From positions 1,240,001-1,304,000 of the forward strand of contig CP000053.1 in NCBI GenBank assembly GCA_000012145.1: a stretch of 64,000 bases of DNA. Reading direction: 5' to 3'. The position numbers and the translations under genes were made by a program. This document shows positions 1 to 10,566 of this stretch, in pieces. The first letter of the stretch is position 1. Every line of letters starts with the position of its first letter. The DNA comes from Rickettsia felis URRWXCal2. GTDB taxonomy: Bacteria > Pseudomonadota > Alphaproteobacteria > Rickettsiales > Rickettsiaceae. A model generated the notes under the pieces. It was not told the origin of the DNA. It worked only from the letters and a program-made list of their open reading frames with translations, and did not search any database.

Positions 1-17
1 TTGAAAAACACGCTCGA

Positions 18-133
18 TGTCATTCCCGCGTAGGCGGGAATCCAGAAAAAAAATATAAATACGGCAAATTTTTGAAATTAAAAGCTCGATTTATCTCGCT
101 TTACACTGGATTCCCGCCTATGCGGGAATGACA
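18..133. repeat. Palindromic repeat, family A
   Basis: The arms read TGTCATTCCCGCGTAGGCGG and its reverse complement, around an AT-rich core that contains GCTCGATTTATCTCGC. The same arms recur many times in the window; this is called family A here. The element lies just downstream of the hflK stop codon. It is typical of Rickettsia palindromic elements, and no function is visible. Confidence 0.9.
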
Positions 134-141
134 TAGCACCC

Positions 142-1182
142 CTACGGTTTAATAGCCATATGCGGTAGTAGTGCATTATTAATAATAGTTTTATTTGAAC
201 CACCTAATATCTCTTCGACTACTTCTAAATATAACCTATCTCTAGTTACTTGCCTACCTATAGTATATTGTTTATAAATAGCATTAAATCTTTGGCTATC
301 ACCTTCTGCTTTTGATATAACTTCTTCTTTATAACCTTCTGCTTCTTGTATAATCTTTGCGGCCGCTCCTCGAGCTTCCGGCAAAATCTTATTATTATAG
401 GCTTGAGCTTGATTTATTTCTTTCTCTTTATCTGCTTTTGAAGTTTGTACATCTCTATAAGCGTCTATTACTTCGGCAGGCGGTTCGGCTTTTAATAATT
501 GTACTTTCTCAATCATAACACCGGCATTGTAACTATCCAGTATCTTCTGTGCTAATTTTTCTATTTTATAAGTAATTTCCTGCTTTTGATCGGATAATAC
601 CCACGAAATAGGAGTATTGCCTATTACTTCTCTAACAGCACTTTCTACTGTTGCTTTTACTGTTTCTTCAGGTCTTTGTACGTTAAAAATAAAATCTTCG
701 AGGTTATTAATATGCCACATTACGTCACAATTTAAAGCAACGATATTTTCATCACCTGTAAGCATTATACTTTCACTGGCAATATTTTTAGTATTATCGC
801 TACCGCTACGTGCCGAGCTATTTGTACGATAACCAATCTCAATTCGGCGTGATTGTTTAACTTTCTCAACTATTATCTTTTCAAAAGGGGCAGGCAAATG
901 ATAATTAAGCCCGGGGTAGCCCTTACGCACAAAACGTCCAAATCTTATTACCGCTGCTTCTTCACCTTCTTTTATTTCATAAATACCCGAAGCAAGCCAT
1001 AAAGCAATCACTGCAACAACAGCTAAAATTATTGTTTTGCTATTAAAATTAAACTGGAATTGAAATTTATCAAAATTAAATTGATTTTTACGCGGTCTTG
1101 TGAATATGTTATCTTCTTTATCAGAATCAAAATCTTTCCATGGGGATTTTTTTAAAATCGAGCTATATTTTTTACTAAGCAT
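142..1182 (-). CDS. hflK: HflK, membrane protease FtsH modulator
   Basis: HflK is an SPFH/prohibitin-family inner-membrane protein that pairs with HflC and restrains the FtsH protease. The 346-residue product has a charged cytoplasmic N-terminus, one membrane segment at about residues 50-68 (IILAVVAVIALWLASG), then the SPFH domain starting GEEAAVIRFGRF, and an alanine- and glutamate-rich helical stretch near the C-terminus (about residues 245-300), as in the family. Length is close to usual, if slightly short at the N-terminus. The partner hflC normally follows hflK, which would put it just beyond the left edge. The gene is divergent from mrp with 99 bases between them. Confidence 0.95.
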   Translation of the reverse strand: MLSKKYSSILKKSPWKDFDSDKEDNIFTRPRKNQFNFDKFQFQFNFNSKTIILAVVAVIALWLASGIYEIKEGEEAAVIRFGRFVRKGYPGLNYHLPAPFEKIIVEKVKQSRRIEIGYRTNSSARSGSDNTKNIASESIMLTGDENIVALNCDVMWHINNLEDFIFNVQRPEETVKATVESAVREVIGNTPISWVLSDQKQEITYKIEKLAQKILDSYNAGVMIEKVQLLKAEPPAEVIDAYRDVQTSKADKEKEINQAQAYNNKILPEARGAAAKIIQEAEGYKEEVISKAEGDSQRFNAIYKQYTIGRQVTRDRLYLEVVEEILGGSNKTIINNALLPHMAIKP

Positions 1183-1281
1183 TTGCTTTTTTATATTATT
1201 TTAAGGATTAAGTGATTATATATATTATAGTATATAACGTCAAGTTACGAGCTTTAATAGATTTAAAAAGGAAATTTAATT

Positions 1282-2238
1282 ATGGCGGATTTACACCAAA
1301 AGCAAATTATCGATAAACTTCAACATATTATATTTAAAGACGGTACTTTTTTAAATAAAGTTATATCGGATATTATAATTAAGGGGAATAATATAGGTTT
1401 TTCTATAGATATATCAGGTAAAAACAAGTTAGAAGCCGAAGAACTAAAAGCTAAAGCAATTGATAAGCTTAATGAGATTTCGGAAATAAATAAAATAACA
1501 ATTGTTTTTACCGAAAGTAAACCGATGGAGAAAAAAGCTCAAAAACCAAAACATTTTGTAGAAAATGTTAAAAAGATTATTTTAGTAGCGTCAGGTAAGG
1601 GCGGAGTCGGAAAATCTACAATATCAGCTCTCATTGCTCAGCAATTGAGTCTAGAAAATTACCGTGTCGGAATAGTAGATGCCGATATTTACGGTCCGTC
1701 AATTCCCCATATATTCGGCATTAACGAAGTACCGAAAACGAAAGATGGACGAATAATACCGATAACGGTAAAAAGCATCCAAGTTATTTCTATAGGCTTT
1801 TTTGTTAAAGACCATTCGGCAATTATTTGGCGCGGTCCTATGGCGAGTAAGACCATTTATCAATTATTATCAGTAACAAAATGGGATAATTTAGATTATC
1901 TAATTATCGATATGCCACCGGGAACTGGTGATATTCATTTAAGTATGCTAGAGAATTATCATTTAGACGGCGTAATAATTGTAACTACGCCACAAAAAAT
2001 ATCGGAAATAGATGTAATACGTTCTATAGATTTATATCAAAAACTTAATTTACCTATTTTGGGAATAATTGAGAATATGAGCTATATGTTTGAAAGTAAT
2101 AGCGGCGGACATTTATCGCAAAAATATAATATACCCTTAATCGCTCAAATTCCGATTATGCCGCAAATAGCCGATGCTTGCGATAAATCACTACCTCTAA
2201 CAGATTTATTAACATTACCTTTAAAAGAATATTTATAA
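1282..2238 (+). CDS. mrp: Mrp/ApbC-family P-loop ATPase (Fe-S carrier type)
   Basis: Members of this family bind and transfer Fe-S clusters using ATP. The N-terminal 80 residues look like the DUF59/MIP18 domain. The deviant Walker [10 protein letters not shown] is at about 105-113, followed by DADIYGPS and the DMPPGTGD switch segment. In most Mrp proteins a CxxC pair follows ENMS and holds the bridging cluster. Here that stretch reads [17 protein letters not shown] and is shortened, so the cysteines are absent. Start is supported by AAAAGGA about ten bases upstream. The stop overlaps the next start by one base (TAATG), which suggests translational coupling with the ELM1-like gene. Confidence in the family is high; cluster-carrier activity is uncertain. 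Confidence 0.92.
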   Translation: MADLHQKQIIDKLQHIIFKDGTFLNKVISDIIIKGNNIGFSIDISGKNKLEAEELKAKAIDKLNEISEINKITIVFTESKPMEKKAQKPKHFVENVKKIILVASGKGGVGKSTISALIAQQLSLENYRVGIVDADIYGPSIPHIFGINEVPKTKDGRIIPITVKSIQVISIGFFVKDHSAIIWRGPMASKTIYQLLSVTKWDNLDYLIIDMPPGTGDIHLSMLENYHLDGVIIVTTPQKISEIDVIRSIDLYQKLNLPILGIIENMSYMFESNSGGHLSQKYNIPLIAQIPIMPQIADACDKSLPLTDLLTLPLKEYL

Positions 2239-3422
2239 TGAAAATATACGTATTGGCGGATGATAGAACAGGCAACACAAATCAGGCTATTGCACTTGCA
2301 GAAAAACTAACGGAAGAATATACAATAATTAGACTGCAGTATAATTGCTTAGCTAAGCTACCGAATTTCTTACTAAAATATTATCCTATTCATATAAAAA
2401 GTGAGCTATTGCAAGATATTATGGCGAAACCTTTACCTGATATGATAATTACCGCTGGCAGAAGAACAGCAGTTTTAGCATTTTATTTAAAAAAGAAATT
2501 TGAAAGTATACAGTTAATACAAATAATGCAACCCTCTTTGCCTTATTATGCATTTGATGCCGTTATTCTGCCTTATCATGATCAACGTCATTGCAAGGCT
2601 CTTAATGTCATTCCTGCGAAAGCAGGAATCCAAAAAAAAGTATTAGAACTACTGGATTCCCGCCTATGCGGGAATGACACCGAGTACAAAAACATCATCC
2701 CCATCAATGGAGCTATCAACAACGTAACCGAAAAGTTTGCTGCTGCAAGCTTAGAACTCCAAAAACATTATCCTGATCTTAAACATTTTATTGCCGCGAT
2801 AATCGGTGGGAATAATAAAAAATTTAACTTCAACGAAGATGAAGCAATTTTATTTTCTTCATTATTAAATAAAATATATACTAATCAACAAATACCTTTT
2901 TTCATTAGTTTCAGTAGACGTACACCACAAGCCGTAAAATCAATTATTAAAAATAATATGCCGTCTTCCACAATTATTTATGACCCGAACGAAGACACAG
3001 GCTATACCGTAGATACTTCAAAAGTTGGAAGTCAAATAAGCGGCGAGCCTGCGGAGCGTATAATAATACGTGAGCACAGGCGAGTCCCGAAATTTGACGT
3101 ACCAAATCTTGAAGTATCTACGGTATATAATCCATATATAGCTATGCTTGCTAATGCAAAATATATAATCTCTACAGCCGACTCGATTTCCATGTGCAGC
3201 GAGGTAGCTTCAAGCGGCAAGCCTCTTTATATATTCTGCCCATCAAATTTTAATTCCTCAAAGCATAAGATTTTTATAAAGCAGTTAGTAGAGCAGAAAA
3301 TAGCAAAAACTTTTGATGAGTCAGTAACGATGCTAGAGGAATATAGCTACAAACCCTTAAATGAAGCAGAAAGAGTAGCTGAAATTATTAAATCTTTATT
3401 AAAAAATATATGTCAAAAATAA
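2238..3422 (+). CDS. ELM1-like (COG3660) protein with two in-frame repeat insertions
   Basis: This resembles the ELM1/COG3660 family, related to plant mitochondrial fission factor ELM1 and with a glycosyltransferase-like fold; the bacterial role is not established. Visible family features are the N-terminal [24 protein letters not shown] and [20 protein letters not shown]. The protein is 394 residues, longer than I would expect, because two palindromic repeats are read in frame: one gives [10 protein letters not shown]...DSRLCGND (about residues 117-150), the other spans about residues 256-297. Removing both leaves a protein of about 325 residues. The gene is coupled to mrp by a one-base overlap and overlaps the HepT-like gene by 13 bases. 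Confidence 0.85.
   Translation: MKIYVLADDRTGNTNQAIALAEKLTEEYTIIRLQYNCLAKLPNFLLKYYPIHIKSELLQDIMAKPLPDMIITAGRRTAVLAFYLKKKFESIQLIQIMQPSLPYYAFDAVILPYHDQRHCKALNVIPAKAGIQKKVLELLDSRLCGNDTEYKNIIPINGAINNVTEKFAAASLELQKHYPDLKHFIAAIIGGNNKKFNFNEDEAILFSSLLNKIYTNQQIPFFISFSRRTPQAVKSIIKNNMPSSTIIYDPNEDTGYTVDTSKVGSQISGEPAERIIIREHRRVPKFDVPNLEVSTVYNPYIAMLANAKYIISTADSISMCSEVASSGKPLYIFCPSNFNSSKHKIFIKQLVEQKIAKTFDESVTMLEEYSYKPLNEAERVAEIIKSLLKNICQK
2606..2679. repeat. Family A palindromic repeat inside the ELM1-like gene
   Basis: A 74-base element with arms TGTCATTCCTGCGAAAGCAG and GGATTCCCGCCTATGCGGG. It is read in frame with no stop and adds about 25 residues. The bases just before it (CGTCATTGCAAGGCT) look like part of a family B arm, so two elements may have landed at the same place. 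Confidence 0.9.
3003..3127. repeat. Second in-frame palindromic repeat in the ELM1-like gene
   Basis: The outer arms TATACCGTAGATACTTCAA and TTGAAGTATCTACGGTATA (one-base slips aside) enclose GGCGAGCCTGCGGAGCGTAT and a TACGTGAGCAC core like that of family D. It is 125 bases long, open in the gene's frame, and adds about 41 residues. Confidence 0.85.
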
Positions 3423-3864
3423 ACCTTAAACTTGGAAAATTTCATAAAGCTTTTATAACGCTTGAAGATATCTATTTAAAACCGACAACAGAAGATAGAG
3501 CTTATATTGATGCAACGATTAGAAGATTTGAGTTTACTTTTGAACTTGCTTGGAAGTTTTTAAAAGAATATTTTTCTCAAAAAGGCACAGTTCTTCACTA
3601 TCCTAAAGAAGTGATAAGGGAAGCTTTTATTACCGGTATTATAAATGATGAGAGTTTATTATGCTTACTGATCGTAATATGACATCTCATACTTACGATA
3701 AAAAACTTGCCGATGAAATCTATAGCCGGATAAGAAATTATGTTCCTGAACTTAAGAAATTATTAAATATACCTCGAGTAAATGAAGAATCGGTATACGA
3801 AGATCAACTTCAAAAAGAGCAAGGAGTTCATAAAGCGAGGAGCGGAGCGTATACTAATACGTGA
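3410..3864 (+). pseudogene. HepT-like HEPN protein (HI0074 family), split by frameshift
   Basis: This is a broken member of the nucleotidyltransferase substrate-binding/HEPN family; in MntA-HepT toxin-antitoxin pairs HepT is the RNase. The first part (3410-3682) carries KFHKAFITLEDIY and FEFTFELAWKFLKEYF. The second part, in another frame from about 3661, carries DRNMTSHTYDKKLADEIYSRI, which contains the RX4HXY motif as RNMTSHTY. One frameshift near 3655-3665 separates them. The 3' end runs into a family D repeat that supplies the last 20 or so codons. No nucleotidyltransferase partner is seen nearby. It overlaps the upstream gene by 13 bases. Confidence 0.82.
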
Positions 3865-3919
3865 GCACCACAGCTCTTATAGAACGACGACGCCAATTTT
3901 TGAAGTTCATCGAGTATAC
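3793..3919. repeat. Palindromic repeat, family D
   Basis: Family D elements begin TATACGA..TCAAYTTCAAAAAGAGC and end CCAATTTTTGAARTTCAYCG AGTATA, with a core GGAGCGGAGCGTATAC..TACGTGAGCAC. This copy supplies the last codons of both the split HepT-like gene and trmJ, which converge on it. Confidence 0.88.
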
Positions 3920-4602
3920 AAAGACTTTATAATGCCTTGCAGTGTCTGAACTTCAGGGGAAGAGAGGCTATTGATACGTGTAAATATATTAGTGATATTT
4001 TGCTGCATAGCGGGCTTTTTGTCAGGAGCTTTGAAGAAGCCGGCTTTATCAAGTTTGCCGAATAAATTTGCTAAAAAATGCTCTATTTCTTCTTTAGTAG
4101 CTAATTTTTGAATATTATAAATATCCTCTCTAGGCGTAGAATTACGAAATAATTCATAGCATATAATAATAACGGCTTGAGCAATATTTAATGAGCTAAA
4201 TTCGGTTGTATTAATAGTGATAATCTTATTGGCAAGTGAGATTTCTTCATTACTAAGCCCGTTATTTTCTCTCCCGAACATTATCCCGACTTTTGCAGAA
4301 TTTGGATAATCTAAAGGCAAATTTTGTGAAAATACGTAATCTTTATTCATAGCCCTTTTAATGCAAGTAGTAGCATATAAATATTCGAGGTCTTTAATAC
4401 AATCTTCAAGACTATCATAAACTTTTGCATTATCTATAATATTAACCGCTCCGACTGCATTACTACGTGCTTGCTCATTAGGCCAGCCGTCTCTTGGAGC
4501 TACGATTCTAAGCTCATTTAAGCCGAAATTCTTCATCGCTCTTGCAGTAGCACCGATATTCTCACCCATTTGCGGGGCAACTAATATTATAACCGGATTC
4601 AT
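3907..4602 (-). CDS. trmJ: TrmJ-type SpoU tRNA/rRNA methyltransferase
   Basis: A SPOUT-class 2'-O-ribose methyltransferase; the closest known role is TrmJ, which methylates position 32 of the tRNA anticodon loop. Family signatures are NPVIILVAPQMGENIGATARAM at the N-terminus, RENNGLSNEEI in motif 2 and SSLNIAQAV in motif 3, which form the knotted SAM site. The 231 residues fit. The start codon directly abuts the ruvC stop, so the two are almost certainly co-transcribed. The last residues (SLYTR) come from the adjoining repeat. The substrate assignment is inferred from the family; LasT-like relatives are the alternative. Confidence 0.88.
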   Translation of the reverse strand: MNPVIILVAPQMGENIGATARAMKNFGLNELRIVAPRDGWPNEQARSNAVGAVNIIDNAKVYDSLEDCIKDLEYLYATTCIKRAMNKDYVFSQNLPLDYPNSAKVGIMFGRENNGLSNEEISLANKIITINTTEFSSLNIAQAVIIICYELFRNSTPREDIYNIQKLATKEEIEHFLANLFGKLDKAGFFKAPDKKPAMQQNITNIFTRINSLSSPEVQTLQGIIKSLYTR

Positions 4603-5073
4603 TTAAACTCTCATAACATGACAAGTATAAGCGATTGCAACTGCATCAGCTTCATCAGAGTTGGTAATAGCAGAAGTTCCAGGCAGAAGTAACTTTATCA
4701 TATGCAAAATTTGGTCTTTTTCTGCATGACCATAGCCGGTTACAGTTTTTTTTACCATATTCGGCTTAAACTCCCGCATGTCCAAATTATATCTACCGAT
4801 CAGCGACATTATTGCACCTCTAGCATAGCCGAGCTTTAACGAAGTCACGCTATTAGTATTAACAAATGTTTCTTCAATCGCTGCCATATTTGGTTGATAT
4901 TCTAATATTACTTTTTCTAATGTACTGTTAATAAAGGCAAGTCTATTATGAATTTCATCTTTACTATTTGTTTTAATAATACCGCTAGCTAAATATTTCA
5001 GCTTTGCGGTATCCTTTGCAACCACCGCCCATCCAAGGCTCCCAAGTGCCGGATCAATCCCAAGTACTATCAT
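4603..5073 (-). CDS. ruvC: RuvC Holliday junction resolvase
   Basis: RuvC cuts Holliday junctions symmetrically together with RuvAB. The RNase H-like fold and all four acidic catalytic positions are visible: D7 in GIDPALG, E67 in AAIEETF, and D140 and D143 in [11 protein letters not shown]. The 156-residue length is normal. The gene is directly followed by trmJ with no spacer. A family B repeat fills the gap to era on the other side. Confidence 0.96.
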   Translation of the reverse strand: MIVLGIDPALGSLGWAVVAKDTAKLKYLASGIIKTNSKDEIHNRLAFINSTLEKVILEYQPNMAAIEETFVNTNSVTSLKLGYARGAIMSLIGRYNLDMREFKPNMVKKTVTGYGHAEKDQILHMIKLLLPGTSAITNSDEADAVAIAYTCHVMRV

Positions 5074-5098
5074 TGTTATTATTTTATTTTTCTAAAAT

Positions 5099-5192
5099 CG
5101 TCATTGCGAGCATTTGCTCGGAGCGTGGCAATCTCATTAAATATCCTGAGATTGCGGACGTACAATTACTTTGTAATTTCCTCGCAATGACG
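5099..5192. repeat. Palindromic repeat, family B
   Basis: Family B arms are CGTCATTGCGAG and CTCGCAATGACG, with inner GCAATCTC..GAGATTGC. This copy fills the ruvC-era gap. Confidence 0.9.
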
Positions 5193-5202
5193 TTTAAATT
5201 GA

Positions 5203-6084
5203 TTATATCTTCATATATTGATAAAATTCTTGATTATTCTCCCACAGTTCACGCACCTTAACAAATAAAAATAAATGAACAGGGAAGCCAAAAAACCGCT
5301 CCATTTGCATTCGAGATTTTGCCCCTATCTCTTTGATTTTAGAGCCGTTTTTACCGAGTATTATAGTTTTGTAGCTCTCTCTTGAAACTACTATAACTTG
5401 ATTAATCTTTATGGATTTGTCTTTAAGCACTTCCCATTTTTCGGTTTGTACGGTTAATTTATAAGGTAGCTCTTGCTGCAAATTAAAAAATAATTGCTCT
5501 CTTGTAATTTCTGCCGCAATAAAACGCATTGGTAAATCCGTTATGTCGTCTTCTGCATAAAGCCAAGGAGAAATTTTTGCCTTACCTGTTATATATTCAA
5601 GTAATCCATCAATATTTTTGCCCGATAAAGCAGATATAGGAAAAAGCAAACTATCAGGATGATTTTCCGTTAAAAAAGCCTTAATGTCATCTAGATATTT
5701 TGATTCGATGTCTATTTTATTCAATAAAAATATCGGAACAATATTAAGTGAGCGAAGTTTATCTAAAATATCGTGCATTACATCATCAAACGGTTTTAAA
5801 CTATCGATAATTAACATTACTAAATCCGCACTATGCAAACTAGACCATGCACATCTTACCATCGCCTTCTCAAGCGTTCCTTTCGGCTCAAATATTCCCG
5901 GCGTATCGTATAAAATTACCTGCGTATCTTTTAAGGTAATAATACCGGTAATAATTGACCTAGTCGTTTGAACTTTTGGGGTAACAATTGAAAGCTTCTC
6001 ACCGATTATTCTATTTAGCAAAGTCGACTTCCCGCTATTTGGTCGTCCTATTATACAGAAAGATATAGTTTTTTGCTTAGTCAT
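5203..6084 (-). CDS. era: Era GTPase
   Basis: Era binds the 3' end of 16S rRNA and helps 30S assembly. The 293 residues show G1 GRPNSGKST at 13-21, G3 DTPG at 60-63, G4 NKID, G5-like SALSGKN and a C-terminal KH domain ([17 protein letters not shown]). In many bacteria era sits directly after rnc; here rnc and era are on the same strand but separated by a TPR gene. Confidence 0.97.
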
Positions 6085-6109
6085 AAAGTTGACATATATT
6101 ATACGTACC

Positions 6110-6556
6110 TTAATTTCCTAATTTTTGTATTAATAATCGCTTAACTCGCTGAGCATCAGAATTTTTAGGATCTAACTCAAGAGCTTTATTAATAACTTCA
6201 AGAGCTAAGTCATATTTACCTAACTGAGCTAAAGCCATACCTTTATTACTATAAAAACTTAAATCATTGGGATTTAATTCAATAGCTTTATTAAAAGCTT
6301 CAAGACCTAAATTAGCGTGATCTGATCTACATAAAATTATACCTTTAAGATTATATAAAAGCGAATTATCAGAATCTAAATGTATAGCTTTATTAACGGC
6401 TTCAAGAGCTAAACTATACTGACCGGATTTATATAATTTATTGGCTTCATCAACATAATCTATATAGGAAACAGTGTTACTATTTATTTCAGCTTTACTG
6501 ATTGGTGCAATGATTGACAAAAAAGCAGCAAATAAAAATCTTAGGTATTTTATCAT
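6110..6556 (-). CDS. Exported TPR-repeat protein
   Basis: A 148-residue protein with a probable signal peptide ([22 protein letters not shown]) followed by at least three tetratricopeptide repeats, seen in spaced copies of [32 protein letters not shown] and [16 protein letters not shown]. TPRs form protein-binding helical hairpins, so it is probably a periplasmic scaffold. The partner is unknown. It lies between rnc and era, 25 bases upstream of the era start. Confidence 0.8.
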
Positions 6557-6595
6557 ATTATCCCTCTCGCTGTTATATTACATTTTGATAATTAT

Positions 6596-7273
6596 TTATT
6601 TGAGCTTATGCAATAATTTCCTTGCTGCGTTTTTTTCGGCTTCTTTTATAGAATGCCCTGTACCTATTTGTTTATAATCTTTTACTTTCACAAGCACCGT
6701 AAAAGTTGATGAATGGGCTGCACCTTCTCTTTTTATCAGACGGTATATAGGTAGGTGATGGCTACTCGCTTGAGCCCATTCTTGTAAAGCAGTTTTTGGA
6801 TCATAATCCGTTAAATTCTGAATTTTTATAAATTCTGCCCATAATTTCCCGATAATATTACGGGTTGTTTCAATATTACTATCAAGATATATAGCTGCAA
6901 TTAAAGCTTCCGTAGCATTTTCTATATTATTAGGATTATCCCGCCCGCCTGCTACTTCTTCACCATGAGTCATAATTATATAATCTTTTAAAGTGAGCTT
7001 GGTCCCAACCACACATATTGTTTCTTTGCAAACTAAATATGATCTAATTTTAGCTAAATTTCCCTCATTATAATTTGCAAAATTCTTAAATAAAATTTCC
7101 GTGACTACTAAATTTAATACAGCATCACCTAAGAACTCTAATCGTTCATAATCTTTATCATCCTTATACTCATGATGTTGTCTTAAAGACGGATGACTCA
7201 ACGCTTCTATTAAAAGCTCTTTATTTTTGAAACTATAGCCTAGTAATTTTTCTAACTTCTCAAATGCTACCAT
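6596..7273 (-). CDS. rnc: Ribonuclease III
   Basis: RNase III cleaves double-stranded RNA, including rRNA precursors. The signature [17 protein letters not shown] carries the catalytic acidic residues; the C-terminal dsRBD starts around [11 protein letters not shown] and ends [17 protein letters not shown]. Length (225 aa) is normal. Its start overlaps the lepB stop by one base (TAATG), so lepB and rnc are translationally coupled, as in many proteobacteria. Confidence 0.97.
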   Translation of the reverse strand: MVAFEKLEKLLGYSFKNKELLIEALSHPSLRQHHEYKDDKDYERLEFLGDAVLNLVVTEILFKNFANYNEGNLAKIRSYLVCKETICVVGTKLTLKDYIIMTHGEEVAGGRDNPNNIENATEALIAAIYLDSNIETTRNIIGKLWAEFIKIQNLTDYDPKTALQEWAQASSHHLPIYRLIKREGAAHSSTFTVLVKVKDYKQIGTGHSIKEAEKNAARKLLHKLK

Positions 7274-8073
7274 TACTCATCCGTACTATAAAGGTTTCTG
7301 AAAATTCGATTTAACCTAACAGATTCAATCCATGGCTTTAACTTTAGTACTAGATTAATAACTCCTATATCATTATCCCACCAAGTTATTTTTGTTGAGA
7401 GCCAAATAAATTGTGCTTTAGCAATAAAATTTTCAAACGGTACAAATCCAAGATTTACTCTACTATCATTTGACTGATCTCTATTATCCCCTAAAAAGAA
7501 ATATTTTCCTTCAGGTACATAAAAAACATCCGTATTACCGTATCTATCATTATATATAACGCCAAAAATAGGAGCAAGCTTATAAGAAAAATACGTTCTA
7601 CCGTTTGGCAGCGTTTCTTTAAACTTCAAATATTTTATTCCTTCTTCGCTAATATAAGTTCCAACTTCCGTGCGTTCTATTTTTTTATCGTTAATATATA
7701 TTACGTCATCAATCAATTGAATTTTATCGCCGGGTAGCCCTATTAAACGCTTTATATATCTAACATTCATATCGTTAGGCGGACGAAAAACTACAATATC
7801 GCCACGCTCCGGTTCACGTGCAAATATTCGCCCTTTAAAAAGAGGAATAAAATCAAAAAAAGATAAAGAATAATTACTATAACCATAACTATATTTCGTA
7901 GAAAATATATAGTCATTCTCAAGTATGGTTGCTTTCATAGAACCGGTCGGAACGGTAAACGGCTCCATAATAAGTATTCTAATAAGTAAAGCGATACATA
8001 TTACAAAAGCAAAAGACCCCCACTCTTGCTTAGCTGTTTTATTAGTGTTTGATTTTGTATTATCTGTTTGCAT
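7273..8073 (-). CDS. lepB: Signal peptidase I
   Basis: LepB removes signal peptides from exported proteins at the periplasmic face of the inner membrane. One N-terminal membrane segment ([16 protein letters not shown]) is followed by the catalytic serine S45 in PTGSMKATI, the general base K108 in [12 protein letters not shown], and the box [11 protein letters not shown]. At 266 residues it is of usual size. It is the upstream partner of rnc. Confidence 0.96.
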   Translation of the reverse strand: MQTDNTKSNTNKTAKQEWGSFAFVICIALLIRILIMEPFTVPTGSMKATILENDYIFSTKYSYGYSNYSLSFFDFIPLFKGRIFAREPERGDIVVFRPPNDMNVRYIKRLIGLPGDKIQLIDDVIYINDKKIERTEVGTYISEEGIKYLKFKETLPNGRTYFSYKLAPIFGVIYNDRYGNTDVFYVPEGKYFFLGDNRDQSNDSRVNLGFVPFENFIAKAQFIWLSTKITWWDNDIGVINLVLKLKPWIESVRLNRIFRNLYSTDE

Positions 8074-8098
8074 AATTTATTTCTTTTTTATGGGTGGA

Positions 8099-8197
8099 TG
8101 TCATTCCTGCGAAAGCAGGAATCTAGTAAAATATATAATTATTGTACTAACATTAAAATTGGTTATTTTGTGGATTCCTGCTTCCGCAGGAATGACA
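8099..8197. repeat. Palindromic repeat, family A
   Basis: Arms TGTCATTCCTGCGAAAGCAG and the complementary CTGCTTCCGCAGGAATGACA fill the gap between nuoF and lepB. Confidence 0.9.
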
Positions 8198-8207
8198 TCT
8201 TGAACGT

Positions 8208-9476
8208 TCATATAGCACTGGACCACCCCTTTATCCTCTCCTCAATCTCGCTTCTAAAATGGCGTATCAGCCCTTGGATTGGCCAAGCTGCCGCATCACC
8301 TAAGGCACAAATAGTATGCCCCTCTATTTCTTTTGTAACGTTAAGGAGTTCGTCTATCTCGGATTTTTGGGCATTACCTTTAACTAGCCGCATCATAACT
8401 CGCCACATCCAGCCCGTACCTTCACGGCAGGGAGTACATTGCCCGCATGATTCATGCATATAAAATTTACTTAAGCGTGCTATTGCATAAATAATATCGG
8501 TAGATTTATCCATAACTATAATACCACCTGTACCAAGTCCGGAACCTGCGGTTCTTAAACTATCAAAATCCATATCCACTTCACATAATGACTTAGGAAG
8601 TAAAGGCACGGAAGAACCGCCCGGAATTATGGCTTTAAGATTATCCCAACCACCTCGAACACCGCCGGCATATTTCTCAATCAATTCTTTTAACGAAATT
8701 CCCATTGCCTCTTCAACATTGCAAGGCTTATTAACATGCCCCGATATGCAGAAAATCTTAGTACCGGTATTGTTAGGCTTACCGATAGAAGCAAACCAAC
8801 TAGCTCCTCGTCTTAAAATGGTCGGCACTACTGCAATAGACTCAACATTATTTATAGTAGTCGGGCAGCCATATAGCCCAAATCCGGCAGGAAAAGGCGG
8901 CTTTAAACGAGGCATGCCTTTTTTACCCTCTAAACTTTCAAGTAATGCAGTTTCCTCACCGCAAATATAAGCCCCCGCCCCACGATGTAAATAAATATTA
9001 CAATCGAAACCTGAGCCACAAGCATTCTTTCCTATTAACCCGTCTTTATAAGCTTCGTCTAATGCACGCTGAATATTAGAAGCTTCATTATAAAACTCAC
9101 CTCTAATATAGATGTAGCAATCATTTGCTCCTATCGCAAAGCTTGCAAGCAAGCAACCTTCTATTAATTTGTGCGGCTCAAACCTTAATATATCACGATC
9201 CTTACAAGTACCAGGCTCAGACTCGTCGGCATTTACTACTAAATAGCAAGGCTTCGCTGAATTTTTGGGCATAAACGACCATTTCATGCCTGTAGAAAAC
9301 CCGGCACCGCCTCGCCCTCTAAGCCCTGATTTCTTGACCTCTTCAATAATAAACTCTCTACCTTTATCAAGCAAAGCTTTAGTATTATCCCAATCGCCTC
9401 GCTTCTTGCTTGATTTCAAATCATGGCTTTGCTGACCATGTAGGTTAGTAAAAATTTTGTCTTCTTCTTTTAGCAT
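8208..9476 (-). CDS. nuoF: NADH-quinone oxidoreductase subunit F
   Basis: NuoF is the NADH- and FMN-binding subunit of respiratory complex I. Seen are the glycine-rich segment [16 protein letters not shown], the flavin/NADH site around [14 protein letters not shown], and the N3 [4Fe-4S] ligands in [11 protein letters not shown] plus a later cysteine in [13 protein letters not shown]. The 422 residues are normal. No other nuo gene is adjacent, so the complex I genes are scattered, as is known in Rickettsia. Confidence 0.96.
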   Translation of the reverse strand: MLKEEDKIFTNLHGQQSHDLKSSKKRGDWDNTKALLDKGREFIIEEVKKSGLRGRGGAGFSTGMKWSFMPKNSAKPCYLVVNADESEPGTCKDRDILRFEPHKLIEGCLLASFAIGANDCYIYIRGEFYNEASNIQRALDEAYKDGLIGKNACGSGFDCNIYLHRGAGAYICGEETALLESLEGKKGMPRLKPPFPAGFGLYGCPTTINNVESIAVVPTILRRGASWFASIGKPNNTGTKIFCISGHVNKPCNVEEAMGISLKELIEKYAGGVRGGWDNLKAIIPGGSSVPLLPKSLCEVDMDFDSLRTAGSGLGTGGIIVMDKSTDIIYAIARLSKFYMHESCGQCTPCREGTGWMWRVMMRLVKGNAQKSEIDELLNVTKEIEGHTICALGDAAAWPIQGLIRHFRSEIEERIKGWSSAI

Positions 9477-9512
9477 AAAAAATTTTTATAAGTCATGGTG
9501 TTATATTAATAA

Positions 9513-9611
9513 TCGTCATTGCGAGGAAAAGTGAAGCCTTGACGTGGCAATCTCGTCAAATATTCCTGAGATTGCTTCGTCAAAACTTACAGTTTTTCCT
9601 CGCAATGACGA
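9513..9611. repeat. Palindromic repeat, family B
   Basis: Arms CGTCATTGCGAGGAAAA and TTTTCCTCGCAATGACG lie between secF and nuoF. Confidence 0.9.
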
Positions 9612-9614
9612 TTT

Positions 9615-10541
9615 TTACCTTTCTATTACTTTCTTATTAAACTTTCTATTAGCAAACATTGTAAGTATCGGAGCGGAGATAAAAATTGATGAATAAGTAC
9701 CGGCTATTATCCCAAAAAATACAAGGACGCTAAAACTACGGATTGCCTCACCGCCAAAAAGAATAAGGGCTAAATTGGCAAGTAGTGTAGTAATTACCGT
9801 TAAAATAGTTCTTGATAAAGTCTCATTGATACTCAAATTTATAATTTCCGTGATATTTTTTTTATGATATTTACGTAAATTTTCTCTAATCCTATCATAT
9901 ATTACTACCGAATCATTAACGGAATAACCTATAATAGTTAACACTGCGGCAATAGTGCTTAAGTTAAAATCAAGCTTTGTCATACTCATAAACCCAAGAG
10001 CGAGTATTACGTCATGCACTAAGGCAATAAGTATACCAAGACCGAAATACCACTCAAAACGCACCCAAATATAAACCATAATAGCTAAGAAAGAGAATAG
10101 CATCGCCATAGCCCCCGCTTCTATTAACTGCCTACCGACTTGCGGACCGACAAAATCTACCTTACGATATTCAAACTTATACGGAAAATTACTTTGCAAA
10201 GATGCTTTAATTAACTCAATATTTTTCATGAGATTTTCTTCGCTACTACTACCAAACCTAATCGATAAATCACGCTCACTACCAAAATTCTGTAAGACCA
10301 CCTCGCCTATTCCAAGCTCACCTAGAACCCCCCGCATTTTTGGTAAATCAGGAGCTTGATCAAGCCTTACTTCAATAACTATACCGCCGGCAAAATCAAT
10401 ACCGAAATTAAATTTATATATACCGATCCAAATAAAGCTAATGAGTGATAAAATAATTGAGAAACTGTAACTGACTTTTTTAAAATTCATAAAATCAAAA
10501 TCGATTTTATTAGGTAAAAGTCTTAAAGGATAAATTTGCAT
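9615..10541 (-). CDS. secF: Protein translocase subunit SecF
   Basis: SecF works with SecD to pull exported proteins through SecYEG using the proton gradient. The 308-residue protein has the expected six membrane segments, a periplasmic P1 loop after [12 protein letters not shown], and the conserved [19 protein letters not shown] in the membrane core. It is not next to secD here. A palindromic repeat of a different kind (family F) lies upstream of the start. Confidence 0.96.
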   Translation of the reverse strand: MQIYPLRLLPNKIDFDFMNFKKVSYSFSIILSLISFIWIGIYKFNFGIDFAGGIVIEVRLDQAPDLPKMRGVLGELGIGEVVLQNFGSERDLSIRFGSSSEENLMKNIELIKASLQSNFPYKFEYRKVDFVGPQVGRQLIEAGAMAMLFSFLAIMVYIWVRFEWYFGLGILIALVHDVILALGFMSMTKLDFNLSTIAAVLTIIGYSVNDSVVIYDRIRENLRKYHKKNITEIINLSINETLSRTILTVITTLLANLALILFGGEAIRSFSVLVFFGIIAGTYSSIFISAPILTMFANRKFNKKVIER

Positions 10542-10566
10542 TATTAATATTTCGTTGAATAAAAGT

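Noticed and set aside
8068..8463. Plus-strand open frame antisense to nuoF
   Set aside because: It is made of a family A repeat plus the complement of conserved nuoF codons; no ribosome site or homology.
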